A stretch of DNA of 64,000 nucleotides from Ianthella basta (Eukaryota; Porifera; Demospongiae; Verongiida; Ianthellidae). The position numbers and the translations under genes were made by a program. The notes under the pieces were generated by a model. That model did no database searches, was not told where the DNA came from, and saw only the letters and a program-made list of their open reading frames with translations. Below, piece by piece: positions 13,475 to 28,300 of the stretch; position 1 is the stretch's first letter; each line of letters begins with the position of its first letter. Location of the stretch: positions 4,349,875 through 4,413,874 of the forward strand of contig OZ025872.1 of assembly GCA_964019415.1 (NCBI GenBank). The letters run 5' to 3'.

Positions 13475-16400
13475 TTACAGAGGGCTGCCAAATCCACCGT
13501 ACTCGAGAAGGTAGTCTACCACATCTTGCTTCTGTTGCTGAATAGCAAAGGTCAGACATGTGCGACCATTGTTGTCTACATCAAACTTCTTCTGACCAAA
13601 TTTGGGAAGGAGGTACTTCACTATTTCCAGCTGCCCATAGTAAGCAGCAAGGTGGAGGGCATTGCGACCAACCTGTTAGCGTAATAAGGAATGAGAATAT
13701 CAATTAAGTGAACGTGCAGTGCAAGTCACACACACACCAAGGTGCACTATACAAGCCCTACACACTCATAGTATGTGGTAGTAGTGCCAATAATCTTTCT
13801 ATAATTCACATACTCATATAATTAATTTATGTATGTTTGTTCAGCCATAAAATCGGTGCCTTGCAGGGAATTGGCTCAAGACGTTCTGTGCCAGTTAAGT
13901 ATCAGGGTGCCATTCGCCTAGCTGCCTTGTGGCTGATAAGTGAGATGTCCTTCGTCAATTCTCCGCTGGCCGACATGCCATTTTCAAAATTATCAACCTG
14001 CCTTCCCACTACTGGTCATTGGTGGACTTGATATGAGCCATGCCAGTTAAGGGAGTGGGGGGACATGAGCTTAGAGTGGTGCCGTTCACCTAGCAGCCCT
14101 GCAGCCTAAGAGAGCGCTTCCTTTTTTTCTGCGGGCCGAGACGCCATATTTAATTATCGGTATCTAGGACTTTCGGCTATGGGAGATCTTATTGGTTATC
14201 GGCAAATGTTCGAATTTAACTCTACCATCGTTATAGCAGCCAGCCACTGTTGCTACCTGTACAGGTAGTTCAAAACTGGCAAGGGGCTGACTCGCTGGCC
14301 TACGACAGGCTGGGAACCTGCCATTTTAAACTACTCTTGCAGCCCTTGACAACGTACGTACAGTATTTCATTCCACCACTAGAATGTGACATCACATCCA
14401 GCTGACGTGGGCTCAGCATGCAGAGAGACCCGCCCGAAGGACGGGTATGTCCGCTACTATTATCTAATCTATCTATCTAAAAATAATCTATTACTATGGT
14501 ACAAGTATACTTCCACAAATTACACACAAATGCTTGCAGACATAATACAAAGCCCATCGTACATCACAGCCACATGTGTACTATACACTAAACACTACAT
14601 CACCAACTGCTGTACTGGCTACCTAATTACTGGTACCTCAGGTCCAGGGGATGGTAGCAATGAGGGGATTCCCTTGTGTATCCACTTCAAAATGTTACAC
14701 GAGTGCTTCAGTAACCCCATCCCAGGTGCACTTGTTTGCAATGATCACAGTCTTAAACTGATGCTTCTTTTGGTTTTAGTGACAGTTGAAGCGTTGCACA
14801 GAAAAAACAAGACGCTGGTCTGCTCCAAAAGATGCATTGGTCTACTACATGCAGAGGATGTAGGGCTATACGTATATGGTGTGACATTCTTGCATGTAGG
14901 GGCATGGTTAATGTTCCACAGTAACAGCCTTTACTTGTTTCTGCACTATATATGGCATCCTTAAAACCATACAATTAAAACTTTAGCCAAATTATTATAA
15001 TTTAGTTCTAGTGTGTAAATGCACTTTACCACACAACATCATGATTGTTTCTGATTGCACTTGTGTACCAGTACTTCATACATGTATGTTGTGTAAAATA
15101 CGTACATTCCCATTTCACCGAATGAAGTGTCCATGAAGTATTAAATTATAAGCTACTAGCGGACAGACCTGCCCTTCGTGCAGGTCTCTCCGCGTGCTCG
15201 GCGTATGCCAGCTGGTCGGACACAGGCTGGTAATGCCATTGCTACTCAGGCCCCAGCTAGTAATGCACTGGCTGGTCATGCATGCTCTGGCAAAGGATAG
15301 TCCAGGCTGGCCTGGTGATGTCAGTGTGACCAACCTACCATGTCCATGCAGACTTTCTGCAATATAAAGACATATAATGTACAAAGGAATGCAGCAAAAT
15401 GTTGGCAGGTGTAGGGATGGTGAAAACGTATTCAAAGTCAGCGCATGTTAATGACCTAGGTTTTGTATGGACCGGCCCTCCTCCTTGTTGCATGAACCAA
15501 CTGCCCCCCTCCCCCCTCTTTGCATGGACCGGCCCTCCTCCTTGTTACTACGGTTTTTCCGCCAGGTGGTTTTGCCATACCTTGCAGGTACGCACTGCAC
15601 CATCCTTACATCTGCCCTTGTTTTTGGAGGAAACATTTTTACACACCCATAAGGGCGGGTCTCTTTGTGTGCTCAGCATATGCCAGCTGGTCGGACACAG
15701 GCAGGTAATGCCATTGCTACTCAGGCCCCAGCTAGTAATGCACTGGCTGGTCATGCATGCTCTGGCAAAGGATAGTCCAGGCTGGCCTGGTGATGTCAGT
15801 GTGACTGACCTACCATGTGTGCATGCAATTTACATGGAAGATCACCGTACACAAACAACGGATAGTTGTAAGAAGCTGATGGTTTCTGTGTGAGACAACC
15901 CCCCTTTCCTTTTTTTCAGCTTCGGCATCGCGCTAGCTTGGGTGTAATCCTCGAACCTGCGCGAACGCCTAGGATACGGCATACTTTCTTCCAAGAGATC
16001 CAAGATGGCCGACGGTCGGTTCATCCTGGGTTATCGCCGCGCGCTCCTGGGTAGCAGCTTATGTTAGCACGTCTAACACCTTATATTGATGTGAGGTACA
16101 GCGTGCGACAGCTGGGAACGTTTGGGCACGTTTCGTCGACGTTCGCGGGAGGAGTTCGCGAACAACGGTTGGGGTTCTTCTTTTGTATTGGCAGCATAGG
16201 AACGTGCGCGGAAAACCGTATATTTTCTCCGTAAATTAAAGATGGCGGACGGTCGTTTTGAGGTTTTCCGCCGCGCACTCCTCGGCAGGGGCTTCTTCGC
16301 GCACGTCGCCCCCCTTAGATCGAGACCGGGTGTGGCGTCCATAATCTGGGAAGGTTTGGTGTCCATGCGCCGTTGCTCGCGGGAGCAGTTCGCGAACAAC

Positions 16401-19400
16401 CGTTCTGCTCAACTGCTTCTTTATATATACTAGCAGAGAAGGGCACCTTCAGCGCCCTTCTCTGCTGCGGCGCCCAACACAGGTGCTTCCGATGCCAGTG
16501 CTTCTAATGCAAAGCACTTCCAAACCTGGCTACTGAGGAATAGCTATAGACGCTGCAATTGCAGTTAGCTATAGAGTTGCATGCAGCTGACTCCTCTTCC
16601 ACCATGACTCACCTTATGCAAGGTCAAGTGTCTTGTATTGCCCTCCAAATTAAATAAAACTGACTCATGATGGCCCCTTTGAGCTGATTCCTGGTTGTCA
16701 TGAGTTGACTCTTGGTTGGTCCTTTGAGCTGACTCCCCTTTAGCTGGCACCTGCTTTTCCCCTGGTGCTGACTCCTGTGAGTGAAGGTTGAGTGATGTTC
16801 TTAGAGTTCTGACAGTTGTCGTCGATTCTGAAGAGCTCTCATCATCTCTGAATGTCTTGAATTCTTGGTTAGTCCGGTGTTGCCCTTAATGTTCGGCATA
16901 TGCGCACTGCAACGGTTGCAAATTGCTTTGTTTGGAAGAAAAGTATTACGATGACGTCATGATATCATTGCGCAAGCCTAAAACCCGCATAACTTGTGCC
17001 CATCCTTTCGCCATCGAGCCGCTTTCACTCGCGTAAGACAGCGCTTTCCGCTATATAGCTTATATCACCCACAGCCTTCTACATTGTGCTAAAACTATAG
17101 CAAAGAAGCCGTCGCACAATCTTCCCAGGAGGAGTTGTGCAACAAAGGAATTTGCTGCGAATTCCGTAATCTACTTTGCTTTCCTCCGTAAAACAAAAAT
17201 GCCGTCCTATAGTAACGTATGGCGAGTTGGCGCAAAACCTTCATTTCGCAAGCTTTCGCAGGGAAACTCAGCCGAAGACACCCTCCGGATAGCGCTTCGA
17301 CATTCGGACCGCGTTTTCTGCGAACCCTCCGCACGGTTCCCAAGATTAGTGCGGACAAAAAATCGGCCTAGCTCCATTATAATAAGATAGACTAGCGGAC
17401 AGACCTGCCCTTTGGGCAGGTCTCTCCGCGTGCTCGGCGTATGCCAGCTGGTCAGACCAGGCTGGTAATGTCATTGCTACTCAGGCCCCAGCTAGTAATG
17501 CACTGGCTGGTCATGCAAGCTCTGGCAAAGGATAGTCCAGGCTGGCCTGGTGATGTCAGTGTGACTGACCGACCATGTCCATGCAGACTTTCTTCCAATA
17601 TAAAGATATATAATGTACAAAGGAATGTAGCAAAATGTTGGCAGATGTAGGAATGGTGAAAACGTATTCAAAGTCAGCGCATGTTAATGACCTGGGTTTT
17701 GTATGGTCCGGCCCTGCTCCTTGTTGCATGGACCAACTGCCCCCCCCTCTCTTTGCATGGACCGGCCCTCCTCCTTGTTACTACGGTTTTTCCGCCAGGT
17801 GGTTTTGCCATACCTTGCAGGTACGCACTGCACCATTACATAACATTGTTACACACTCTTTAACTATAGTACTTCTCTATAAACAACATTCCTGGTCTTA
17901 CCACCAGGTACATAAGGGCGGGTCTCTCCGTGTGCTCGGCATATGACAGCTGGTCAGACACAGGCTGGTAATGCCATTGCTACTCAGGCCCCAGTTAGTA
18001 ATGCACTGGCTGGTCATGCATGCTCTGGCAAAGGATAGTCCAGGCTGGCCTGGTGATGTCAGTGTGACTGACCTACCATGTGTGCATGCAATTTACATGG
18101 AAGATCACCGTAGACAAACAACGGATAGTTGTAAGAAGCTGATGGTTTCTGTGTGAGACAACCCCCCTTTCCTTTTTCTCTGCTTCTGCTGCATGGCGCT
18201 AGCTTGGGTGTAATCCTTGAACCTGCGCGAACGCCTAGGATACGGCATACTTTCTTCCAAGATCCAAGATGGCCGACGGTCGGTTCATCCTGGGTTATCG
18301 CCGCGCGCTCCTTGGTAGCAGCTCATGTTAGCACGTCTACCACCTTATATTGATGTGAGGTACAGCGCACGATGGCTGGGAACGTTTGGGCGCTTTTCGT
18401 TGACGTTCGCGGGAGGAGTTCGCGAACAACGGTTGGGGTTTTCTTTTGTATTGGCAGCATAGGAGCGTGCGCGGAAAACCGTATATTTTCTCCGTAAATC
18501 CAAGATGGCGGCCGGTCGTTTGGAGGTTTTTCGCCGCGCACTCCTCGGCAGGGGCTTCTTCGCGCACGTCGCCCCCCTTAGATTGAGACCGGGTGTGGCG
18601 TCCATAATCTGGGAAGGTTTGGTGTCCATGCGCCGTTGCTCGCGGGAGCAGTTCGCGAACAACCGTTCTGCTCAACTGCTTCTTTATATATATCATAGGC
18701 GTAGGAACCATGGGGGCCGTGGGGGCCATGGCCCCCCCAGATTTCACAAGGGGGGGACCAGGCCCCCATAGATGTTTAGCCCTGTCTCACCTCTGCAATC
18801 TTTGATTAGTAAATGCTAGCAAATGCTCAGGCCATCTCACCAAAGTATACAGAAAGAGTCTGCAGCATTTTCGTTCGGATCTATATCCAACAAAACCTGT
18901 TGTTCAAAATTCTGGTTTAGTGGCTTGCTTGGAAGCCATTTTATTGGTTGCGCAATTGACACATTACCTGAATCTAATATTATAGAGCCGACCGTGTTTG
19001 TGTGTGTGTGTGTGTTCGCGATACGCGCGCGCGTTTCTTGCTCCGTCGCCCTCAAACTCGCTGTGGTTGCTGGGGGCATCGGGGGTCAGGTTATAGCGGG
19101 GTTGACGTCGCTCGTCTTGCGGTTGACAGAGAGTTATCCGTCCATTTCCGCTTTTTCCTTCGCGGACGACGGCCATTTTCTAATTATTGTTACCATCGAT
19201 TTCCGGTTTTTACCAGTTGATTCGCTGTCGTCCTACGTTCGAATTTAAACCGATAATCATTATTTTTTTAGCCGCAGCAGTAGCATGGTTGCTGAGAGCA
19301 TCGGGGTACAGGCATTGGGTGCCGTAGCTCGCCGAAGGCGGGCCACTCTGCTAGTATGAATATAATATCATACCGCGCTATAATATTTGTTTGTCTCAGC

Positions 19401-21331
19401 AATCTCTCCTAAGTTTTCTGGAAAAGCCAGCAAAGAGAAGAAAAAGCAATGCAACCAACAGGTGGCATTGCTTTTGGCATCATAGCTGTTAATGAAATGT
19501 AAATTACTATATAATAGAGGAGTATGCAGATCTGTAACTGAGCTCGTGAGGTTCACACTCACATTTCCCAACTAAATTTAATTAGCCTCAAAAAATTTTT
19601 CGCTCGCTTCGCTCGCAAATCTACCTCTCATCTACCTGCTATCTTCGGCCCCCCTAGTTTTGAAAGTGTTCCTACGCCCCTGTATATAGATAAGTAAAAT
19701 CTTACGTGCTCAAAACAAAGCTGAACACATTAACCAACAAAGACAGAAACACAGGGACAAAGCCCTGAAGACCCTGACCTGCTCATACTGTGACGGTCAT
19801 TACAAGAAGCAAGGCCTCAAGAATCATGTGAAGTTCTGGAGCAGAAACCCATTTCGTCAAGCCAAGTGTTCAGGGTGGAAGGAGTGATTTCACCAGCACC
19901 CTCACCATACCCCAGTTAATTTGTTCTACTAGTTGTGGCCTGCACGACTGGAAAGGTGAAAGCAGAGCATGGCTAGATGGTGTGTGCATAAGTGTGTTGT
20001 GTGTGTGCATGTGTGTGTATGTGTGTGCATGTGTGTTTGTGTTTAAATACATGTCTATGGTTAGGTGCGCAGCAATGGCTACGAAGAATTCATTTCCGTT
20101 GTTGCAGGGGTTCTCCCCTCAGGTGACACCCATAATTATCACATTGCTGAATCACCATTGATAAGACAATTTACAGTGTCCAACAAATCACACTCACAGC
20201 TGTTATTGATTTTAAGAAGCACTCTTGCTTCCAGCTCCTATTTCTCTGTGCTATAATAGGAGCTAGTGAAAAAGACTATTCAAGACCAGTGATCACTATT
20301 GTTATCAGTAGCTCAAAACAGTAGGTGCAATGCCATGACATGTAGTCTGTTGCTGGTTGTATGCACCATGTTCACCCTTCCTGGACCTAAAGCTAAAACT
20401 ACCAGAGAGTATCTTACTCCATTTACCAGTTTACATGCATGTCCAGGTGCCACCATTTATGTTGTCACATGCTACAATTAGCACAAACAGAGCCTGTACT
20501 TTGGACACACCTCCTTCTACTATTCCACCCCACACACCTTGTCCCTGTCCTGTGGGTCCATCTTCACCTCCTCAATCAAGTAGCGTGCCACCTCACAGTG
20601 ACCCTTCTGTACTGCCCAGTGCAACATGGTGTAGCCACTGTTGGTTCTTTGGGAGAAGAACTTGAGCATTTCCAGCTGTCCACCTTCTGCAGCCTTGTGC
20701 ATGGCATTCCGGCCATCCTATCAAGACACATACAAATACATAAAAACATACATAAAATACATAAAAATACATGGCTACCAATGGCCAGCAGAACTAATTC
20801 AGTGTAGGCATAGAAAGCATGGAAACTACAACAATTCAAACAGTATACAATAATAATGAATCATTTTGCCACCACTGAAGTTTCCCAAATATAATAATTG
20901 TAACGTAAACTGATATTTCATGGAACATCATGGAACAATCAACATTGCATGTATGACTTGGTGAATGAGCAGAAATGTGTGTGTGGTGTTAGCATTGTGT
21001 GCAGGAGTGCTTATGAGTATGGGCATGGGTAATTTAAGTACTTGGGTAAGCCTGTGTGTCTTACTGATGTTAGCCTCACATACGTAGGACAACTGAACAC
21101 CTGACTGAGATATTGCTTACAAAGACTGCTTCAAGGCAGTAATACATATAGTAAAGTACACACTCACATTGTTCACTTCATCCAGTGAGCTGTTAAATTC
21201 CTTCAACAGCATTCTGACTACCTCAACACTGCCACCATAAGATGCTAGCAGCAGTGCAGTGCTTCCATCCTGTGCAAGGGAATTATGAGATAATACAACA
21301 GTGGAGTATTGACGTATATACATGTGTGAAG

Positions 21332-21365
<34 letters not shown>

Positions 21366-21744
21366 GGCAGATGTGGAGTGTTGAGTGTCAGAAGATGCTC
21401 CAAACGTCCTGCTCACAGTGAACGGACGAGGACCAGCAGGCAGATACACATAATGTTTGGCGTGTAGACAGCCCTGTGTCTCTAGCGAGAGGATCCCCCA
21501 AGTACAGCGAGCAAACAGAATGGCAGGCCTACGGAGGTGTCAGCTACCCGCGACCGAGCCGATCCTGAGGGGAGACGCAGAACCCACAGGCGCACTGCAC
21601 CAGGCAGTCAGGCAGTCTTAAGGCTTGACCCGGAACTATCAAGACTTCAGCAAGTGGGTGAGGGATGCGTTTCCCTAACGGCTGGCAGGTGGAAGAGGGA
21701 AGGAACCACAACGGCCTCTCAATATCCCTCAGGAGGACTCAGGC

Positions 21745-21796
<52 letters not shown>

Positions 21797-23754
21797 TTAC
21801 ACGTCTATGACTAAGTGCAATGGCTCTAAAAGATTAATTCTCAGTAATGAAGTGGCTCTCCCATCCAATAGCACCAATGAATCTCACATTGCTGAATCAC
21901 CATTGACAAGAATATTTACTGCACCCGACAAATCACACTCACAGCTGTTATTAACTTCAAAATCTAGTCTTGCTTCCAGCCACTATTTCCCCATGCAATA
22001 GGAGCAACAAAATGATGTCCAAGTGACACCACTTATGCTGTCATGCACATGCTACAATTTAGCACAACCATTTGGTCACACACCCTTCTCCTATTCCACC
22101 CCACACACCTTTGTCCTGTCCTGTGGGTCCATCTTCATTTCCTCAATCAAATAGCATGCCACCTCACAGCGACCCATCTGGGCTGCCCAATGCAACATGG
22201 TGTAGCCATAGCTGTCTCTTTCATGGAACTTTGCTGCAAACGTCTGAGAAAGGAACTTGATCATTTTCAAATGTCCACCTGCTGCAGCCTTGTGCATGGC
22301 ATTGTGAGCATCCTACCAAGAGACCATACAAAGGGTAAGAGCATTAAAATGGCTGCAAATACCCATAATTTCACATTCTATACAGTATTAATGCAGTGTA
22401 GATATGGAAAGCATGGAAAAAAAACTATTCAAACCATAACAATTAATTAGACGCGGCGGTGATGGGTACTGCAGGCCCGCTCGAGTCTGGCCTGATTGAC
22501 TGATTGCATGAATTGAAATTGACACAATTTTTAATTTGAATGATTGCATGTGATTAGTAATTAATTGCCTTTACTTTGTCCTTAGAGTTAATAAGATCAA
22601 TTATTATTACGAGCTGAATGCCCGCCCTACGGGCAGGTTCCAGCTTATCGCAAGCCAGTGAGCCGGTACCTTGCCAGTTTTGAACTATCTGCGCAGGTAG
22701 CAACGGAGGCTGGCTGCTATGACGACGGTAGAGTTTAATTCGAACGTTTGCGATAACGAATAAGATTTTCCGTAACCGGAAGTCCCAGAAACCAATAATT
22801 AAAAATGGCGTCTCGGTCCGCGGGAAAAAAGGAAGCGCTTTCTTCGGCTGCAGGGAAGCTAGGTGAATGACACCCCTCTAAGCTCATGTCCCCCCACTCC
22901 CTTAACTGGCATGGCTGTTTAAAATGGCGTATCGGCCTGCGGAGAATTGACAAAGGACGTCTCGCTTTTCGGCCGCAAGGCAGTTAGGCGAACGGCACCC
23001 CGCTAAGAACATGTCCCCCGAGTTTATCAACTGGCACGGAGCGTCTCGAGCCGATTCCCGGGAAGGCGCAGATTTTATGGCTGAACAAACATACATCCAA
23101 ATTCTAGATCCCATGAATTATAGTAGGATTATTTACCTGTACCATTATGTCCCAGATGTCCCTGAATTACTTAATTATTTATTTACATTATTGCAATATA
23201 TTATTACTTGCACTGTAAAAAAATAATTAGAACAATCATTTTTCTACCACGGAAGTTTCCTCCAAATATGCTCATGATTCACAACAACTACCTTGACCAC
23301 ATAATATAACATAACGGACTGATACAACTACATACATACAATACATGGAACAATTGCATGTGTGACAGTATGATTGAGCAGAAATGTGTGTGGGTGTTTG
23401 CATTAGTGTTGTGTGGGGAAGTGCTTATGAGTTAGGGAATGGGTGATTTAAGTACTTGGGTAAGCCTGTGTCTCTTACTGTTGTTAGCCTCACATACGTA
23501 GGACAACAGAACACCTGACTGAGATATTGCTTACAAAGGCTGCTTCAAGGCAGTAATGCATAATATAGTAAAGTACACACTCACATTGTTCACTTCATCC
23601 AGTGAGCTGTTAAATTCCTCCAACAGCATTCTGACTACCTCAACGCTGCCACCATAAGCAGCTATCAGCAGTGCACTGTTTCCATTCTGTGCAAAGGAAA
23701 TAAAAGATAATACAACAGTGGAGCACTAGCTGACGTACATATATATGTGTGAAG

Positions 23755-23800
<46 letters not shown>

Positions 23801-25238
23801 CATTGGGTGTGTGTGTGTGACATCAGCAAAATGGCAGCGGTTAGTCATGTGTTCGTGCGGAAGACAACTTGAAAACATCAAGCCCGCGGCATGGGCTCCA
23901 CTTCGTTTTATCCATCCCTTCCACAACACCCCCTGGACTCGTCTGGAGCGACTTTTAGATTGGAACTCATGTCAGCCATCGAGGCTACGCGTGGCGACCA
24001 GTCGAGCGGGTACCATATCTATAGCCTGACAGCTTTTCAGTGCCCGTTAGCCATTGAATCCAGGGTCTGTAACCACCACTGTTTCGTGAGGAGTAATCCA
24101 GATTCTGGTGGTGGTTCCTCTGACTTGCCTTTGGACTCGCAATCCAAGTTGAGTGCCATCTTCTATGCGCTAGATAGTGGCAGGGGGTTGTGTCACCCAG
24201 GACGTTCCCCCTGCCGCTGGCCCAGGCTTGCCCAGAGCCCTGCCATCACAGCACTTCGTGCTGTGGGCAGATTTCAAGGTTTCAAGGTTCAAGGTGTTTC
24301 ATTGATGCAGGGGTTCTCCCCTCAGGTGGCACCAATAACTCTCACATTGCTGAATCACCATTGATAAGATGATTTACAGTGTCCAACAAATCACACTCAA
24401 TGCTGTTATTGACTTCATGACCTAGTCTCGCTTCCGCCCCTATAACTTGGGTGCACTAAAATCAGCTGGTACACAAGACTATTCAAGACCAGTGATCACC
24501 TTTGTTATCAGCAGCTCAAAACAGTAGGTGCAATGCCATGACATGTTGCATGCTTATGAAGCTGAATAATAGAGAATTGGGCGACATGCGCAAGTGGTTT
24601 ATACCACTTTCACCATTCCCAAGGACATAAAACTAGAAGTACCAGATCTGGATCTACTCCCTTTATCATTTTACATGCATGTCCAGGTAACACCATTATT
24701 GTTGTTACATGCTACAATTAGCACAGACAGCCTGTACTTTGGACACACCTCCTTCAATTCCACCTTACGCACCTTTGTCCTGTCCTGTGGATCTATCTTA
24801 AGCTCCTCAATCAAATAGCGTGCCACCTCACAGTGGCCCCTCCAGGTTGCCCAGTGCAACATGGTGCCATCATTGCTGTCTCTTTCACGGACCATTGTTG
24901 GAAAAGTCTGTGAGAGGAACTTGATCATCTCCAGCTGTCCACCTTGGGCAGCCTTGTGCATGGCATTGAGGCCAGCCTACCAAGAGACCATACAAAGGCT
25001 AAGAGCATTATGGCTACCAACGGCCAGCACTTCACATTTTATACAGAATTAATGCAGTTTAGGCATAGAAAGGATGCAAACTAAAACTATTCAAACCATA
25101 ACAATATATCAGAACAGACATTTTGTAAGTTTCCCCAAATATGCTCATGATTCACAACAACTACCTTGACCACATAATATAACGTAGGAACAATCAACAT
25201 TACAGGAGGAAATATGTATGTATTGTGTGTGTGCGTGC

Positions 25239-25336
<98 letters not shown>

Positions 25337-28300
25337 ATAAGTATTGTCTGACGGAGTGCTTATGAGTGTGGGAACGGGTGATTTACTGAAGTACTTGGGT
25401 AAGCCTGTGTCTCTTACTGTTGTTAGCCTCACATATGTAGGACAACTGAACACCTGACTGAGATATTGCTTACAATGGCTGCTTCAAGGCAGTAATGCAA
25501 ACAGTAAACTACACACTCACATTGCTCACTTCATCCAGTGAACTGTTAAATTCCTCCAACAGCATTCTGACCAGCTCAATACTACCACCATAAGCAGCTA
25601 TCAGTAGTGCAGTGTTTCCACGCTGTGCAAGTGAATAAAGAGAAATAAAACATACCATACATGTCCATATAGAGACTGGGGCTCGAATAGAGGCTGGGTC
25701 TGGAATCGACGCAATGGGTCTATCTTCGACATATGAATTGCAGGTTAGAGGTTCAAGTCAATCGCAGCGTGTGCGCGCATGTGTGCGTGTGTGTGCGTGT
25801 TTTTGTGATTGCACATCTATGATTAGGCGAAATGGCTGTAAATAATTCATTTTCATTGATGAAAGGGTTCTCTCCTCAGGTGACAACAAATACTTCTCAC
25901 ATTGCTGAATCACCATTGACAAGATGATTTATAGTATCCGACAAATCATACTCACAGCTGTTATTGATTTCAAGACCTATAGTCTTGCTCCACACACTAT
26001 TCTCTGTACAATAATAGGAGCTGATGCACAAGATTATCCACAAACAGTGATCACCATTGTTATCAGCAGCTCAAAAAAGTGGGTGCAATGCCATGACATG
26101 TTGTCTGTTACTGGTTGTATGTAGCTGAATATTAGAGAATTGGTCAACATGCGCAAGTAGTTAATAGTCCTCAAGGCCGTACTCCACCTCTCTCATCTCA
26201 TGGGTCTTGCAAGCCCATAGATGATTACCCCCACTGCACCAAGGGGGCCATGCAACTGGGGTGATCAGGCTGGTGTCTCCGCAGCCAACGGTGCCACCGC
26301 TCTTGCTGCCTGCTGGCTTACCCCATTCATGGGGTCCACTTAGCCAAGTCGTGGCTGTGGTATTACAAGTACAAGTATTACAAGTGTGTGTTTGTGTGTG
26401 TACAAATCCCAGATCTGGACTATGCAGATGACATGTGCCTTGTTTAGTGACTCCATGGACAAACTGGAGGAAATGCTAATGGACATGGATGAAAGCTGTA
26501 GTGAGAGGGGTCTCACCATTAGTGAAGAAAGACCAAGATCACGTCTTTCTTATTGTGGTTGCATGTAGCTGAATATTAGAGAATTGAACGCCATCTGCAA
26601 GACTTAGTGGTAAATACCATGTTCACCCTTCCTGGGCACATAAAGCTAAACATTCCAGATCTGGAGTATGTTACTTACTTTACCATTTTACATGCATGTC
26701 CAGGTGACACATGCTACAATTAGCACAAACAGAGCCTGTACTTTGGACACACCTCCTTCTCCCGCTCCACCCCACACACCTTTGTCCTGTCCTGTGGGTC
26801 CATCTTCAATTCCTCAATCAAATAGCGTGCCACCTCACAGTGACGCTTCCTGGCTGCCCAGTGCAACATGGTGTAGCCATCGCTGTCTCTTTCATGAACC
26901 CTCGTCGCAAACGTCTGAGACAGGAACTTGATCACCTCCAGTTGTCCACCTTCTGCAGCCTTGTGCATGGCATTCTCGCCATCCTACCAAGGGACCATAA
27001 TAAGGCTAAGAGCATTCAAATGGTTACTAATATCCATCATTTCACATTATATATGGAATTACCGTATTGTCCCTATTTTTCCAGCAGAACAAAACACAGA
27101 TCCAAGTCGGCACTTAGGATAATATGGGTTGCGACTGGAAACATGACAAAGCATTAGGTAATTATGATGACTAATTAGAGTAGTTACACAACGGAATAAT
27201 AGAAAACAAAAGACTCGTCGCTGAATCGCCAGTCAGAGTTGCTGTCCGAAGACATTTCTGACGAGGATGGAGTCGCTGGTGGCCATCTGTTTGGAGTTGG
27301 ATTGCCAGCAAGAGTGAGAGATTTGAGCATGGGTGAAAGCCTTCTTCGCTGTCCATATGGGCAAGAAATGAATAAAGCCTTGGCAAATAAGAAATGGCAG
27401 CAGCCGACAATTCATCAGAGCAAAGCAGCTGACAATTCATTAGGCTCCACAGCAGCCGGCAATTCATTAGACTCTGCAGCAGATGATGACTTATTAGAGT
27501 CTGAGACTAACAATAAGGGGAAGCCATTTTTCGTCAAAAATTTGATTATCCGACCCTACTTAGGCGGGTGCCGAACAATTAGCCCTACTCGAAATGATGC
27601 ACCTGTAACATGCATGTTTCGTGCATGGAATGTGCATGAACAACACATGGAAATGCACGTTTGGTGCATAGGCTTTGCATGGAATGTGCAGGGACCATGC
27701 ATGGAATATACATGAATTCATGCATGAAACATGCATGTAATGTGCATGGAATTGGCATGCATTTCCATGCTTAGAAAAACATGCATGGATTTGCTTCATG
27801 CATGAAACCTGCATGGGACCTACCTGAAAAGCATCCCAAATCCTTGCATGTTACATGCATGTTACAGGTTTCATGCATGGACCTTGCATGGTTCTAACTA
27901 TTGTAGACCAGGTCATGCATAGTCATACAGGCCAATTCCATGCATGAAAGCTACACCTAAAATTGTCAGTCAGGTGCCTGTAACATGCATGTTTCAGGTG
28001 CATCATTTCGAGTAGGGAGGAAGCCGAACATTAGGGAAAATATGGTAACGCAGTGTAGATATACAAAGCTAGGAAACTAAAACTATCTTCAAACTGTAGA
28101 AGAAGAGGCTCTTTGCTACGTTGTTCAATGTAGGCGAATAGTTTGTGGGCAATACGTAGCAGATTATTCAACAACTGAATGCAGGACATTTCAGCCCGAA
28201 GGTCTTCGTCAGCTGCGTACAAAACTCGTTTCAAAAATCTCAACTGGACTCAAAAAACGTTTTGTACGCAGCTGACGAAGGCCTTCGGGCCGAAACGTCC

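Larger units (their letters stand above)
17392..19690 (-). mobile_element. Helitron-like element, second of a head-to-tail pair
   Basis: Its 3' end (CTAG, 17392-17395, preceded on the - strand by the hairpin acctgcccaaagggcaggt) abuts the 5' end of the first element with no spacer. Its own 5' end, TCTATATAC..., is at 19690 and is followed by T. Homologous to 15156-16429 over about 1.3 kb. A TIR element (18694-19682) interrupts it near the 5' end. Confidence 0.75.

Noticed and set aside
15115..18771. Several ORFs of 60-160 codons in the Helitron pair
   Set aside because: They recur in both strands of repeated, GC-rich non-autonomous elements and show no Rep, helicase or other domain.
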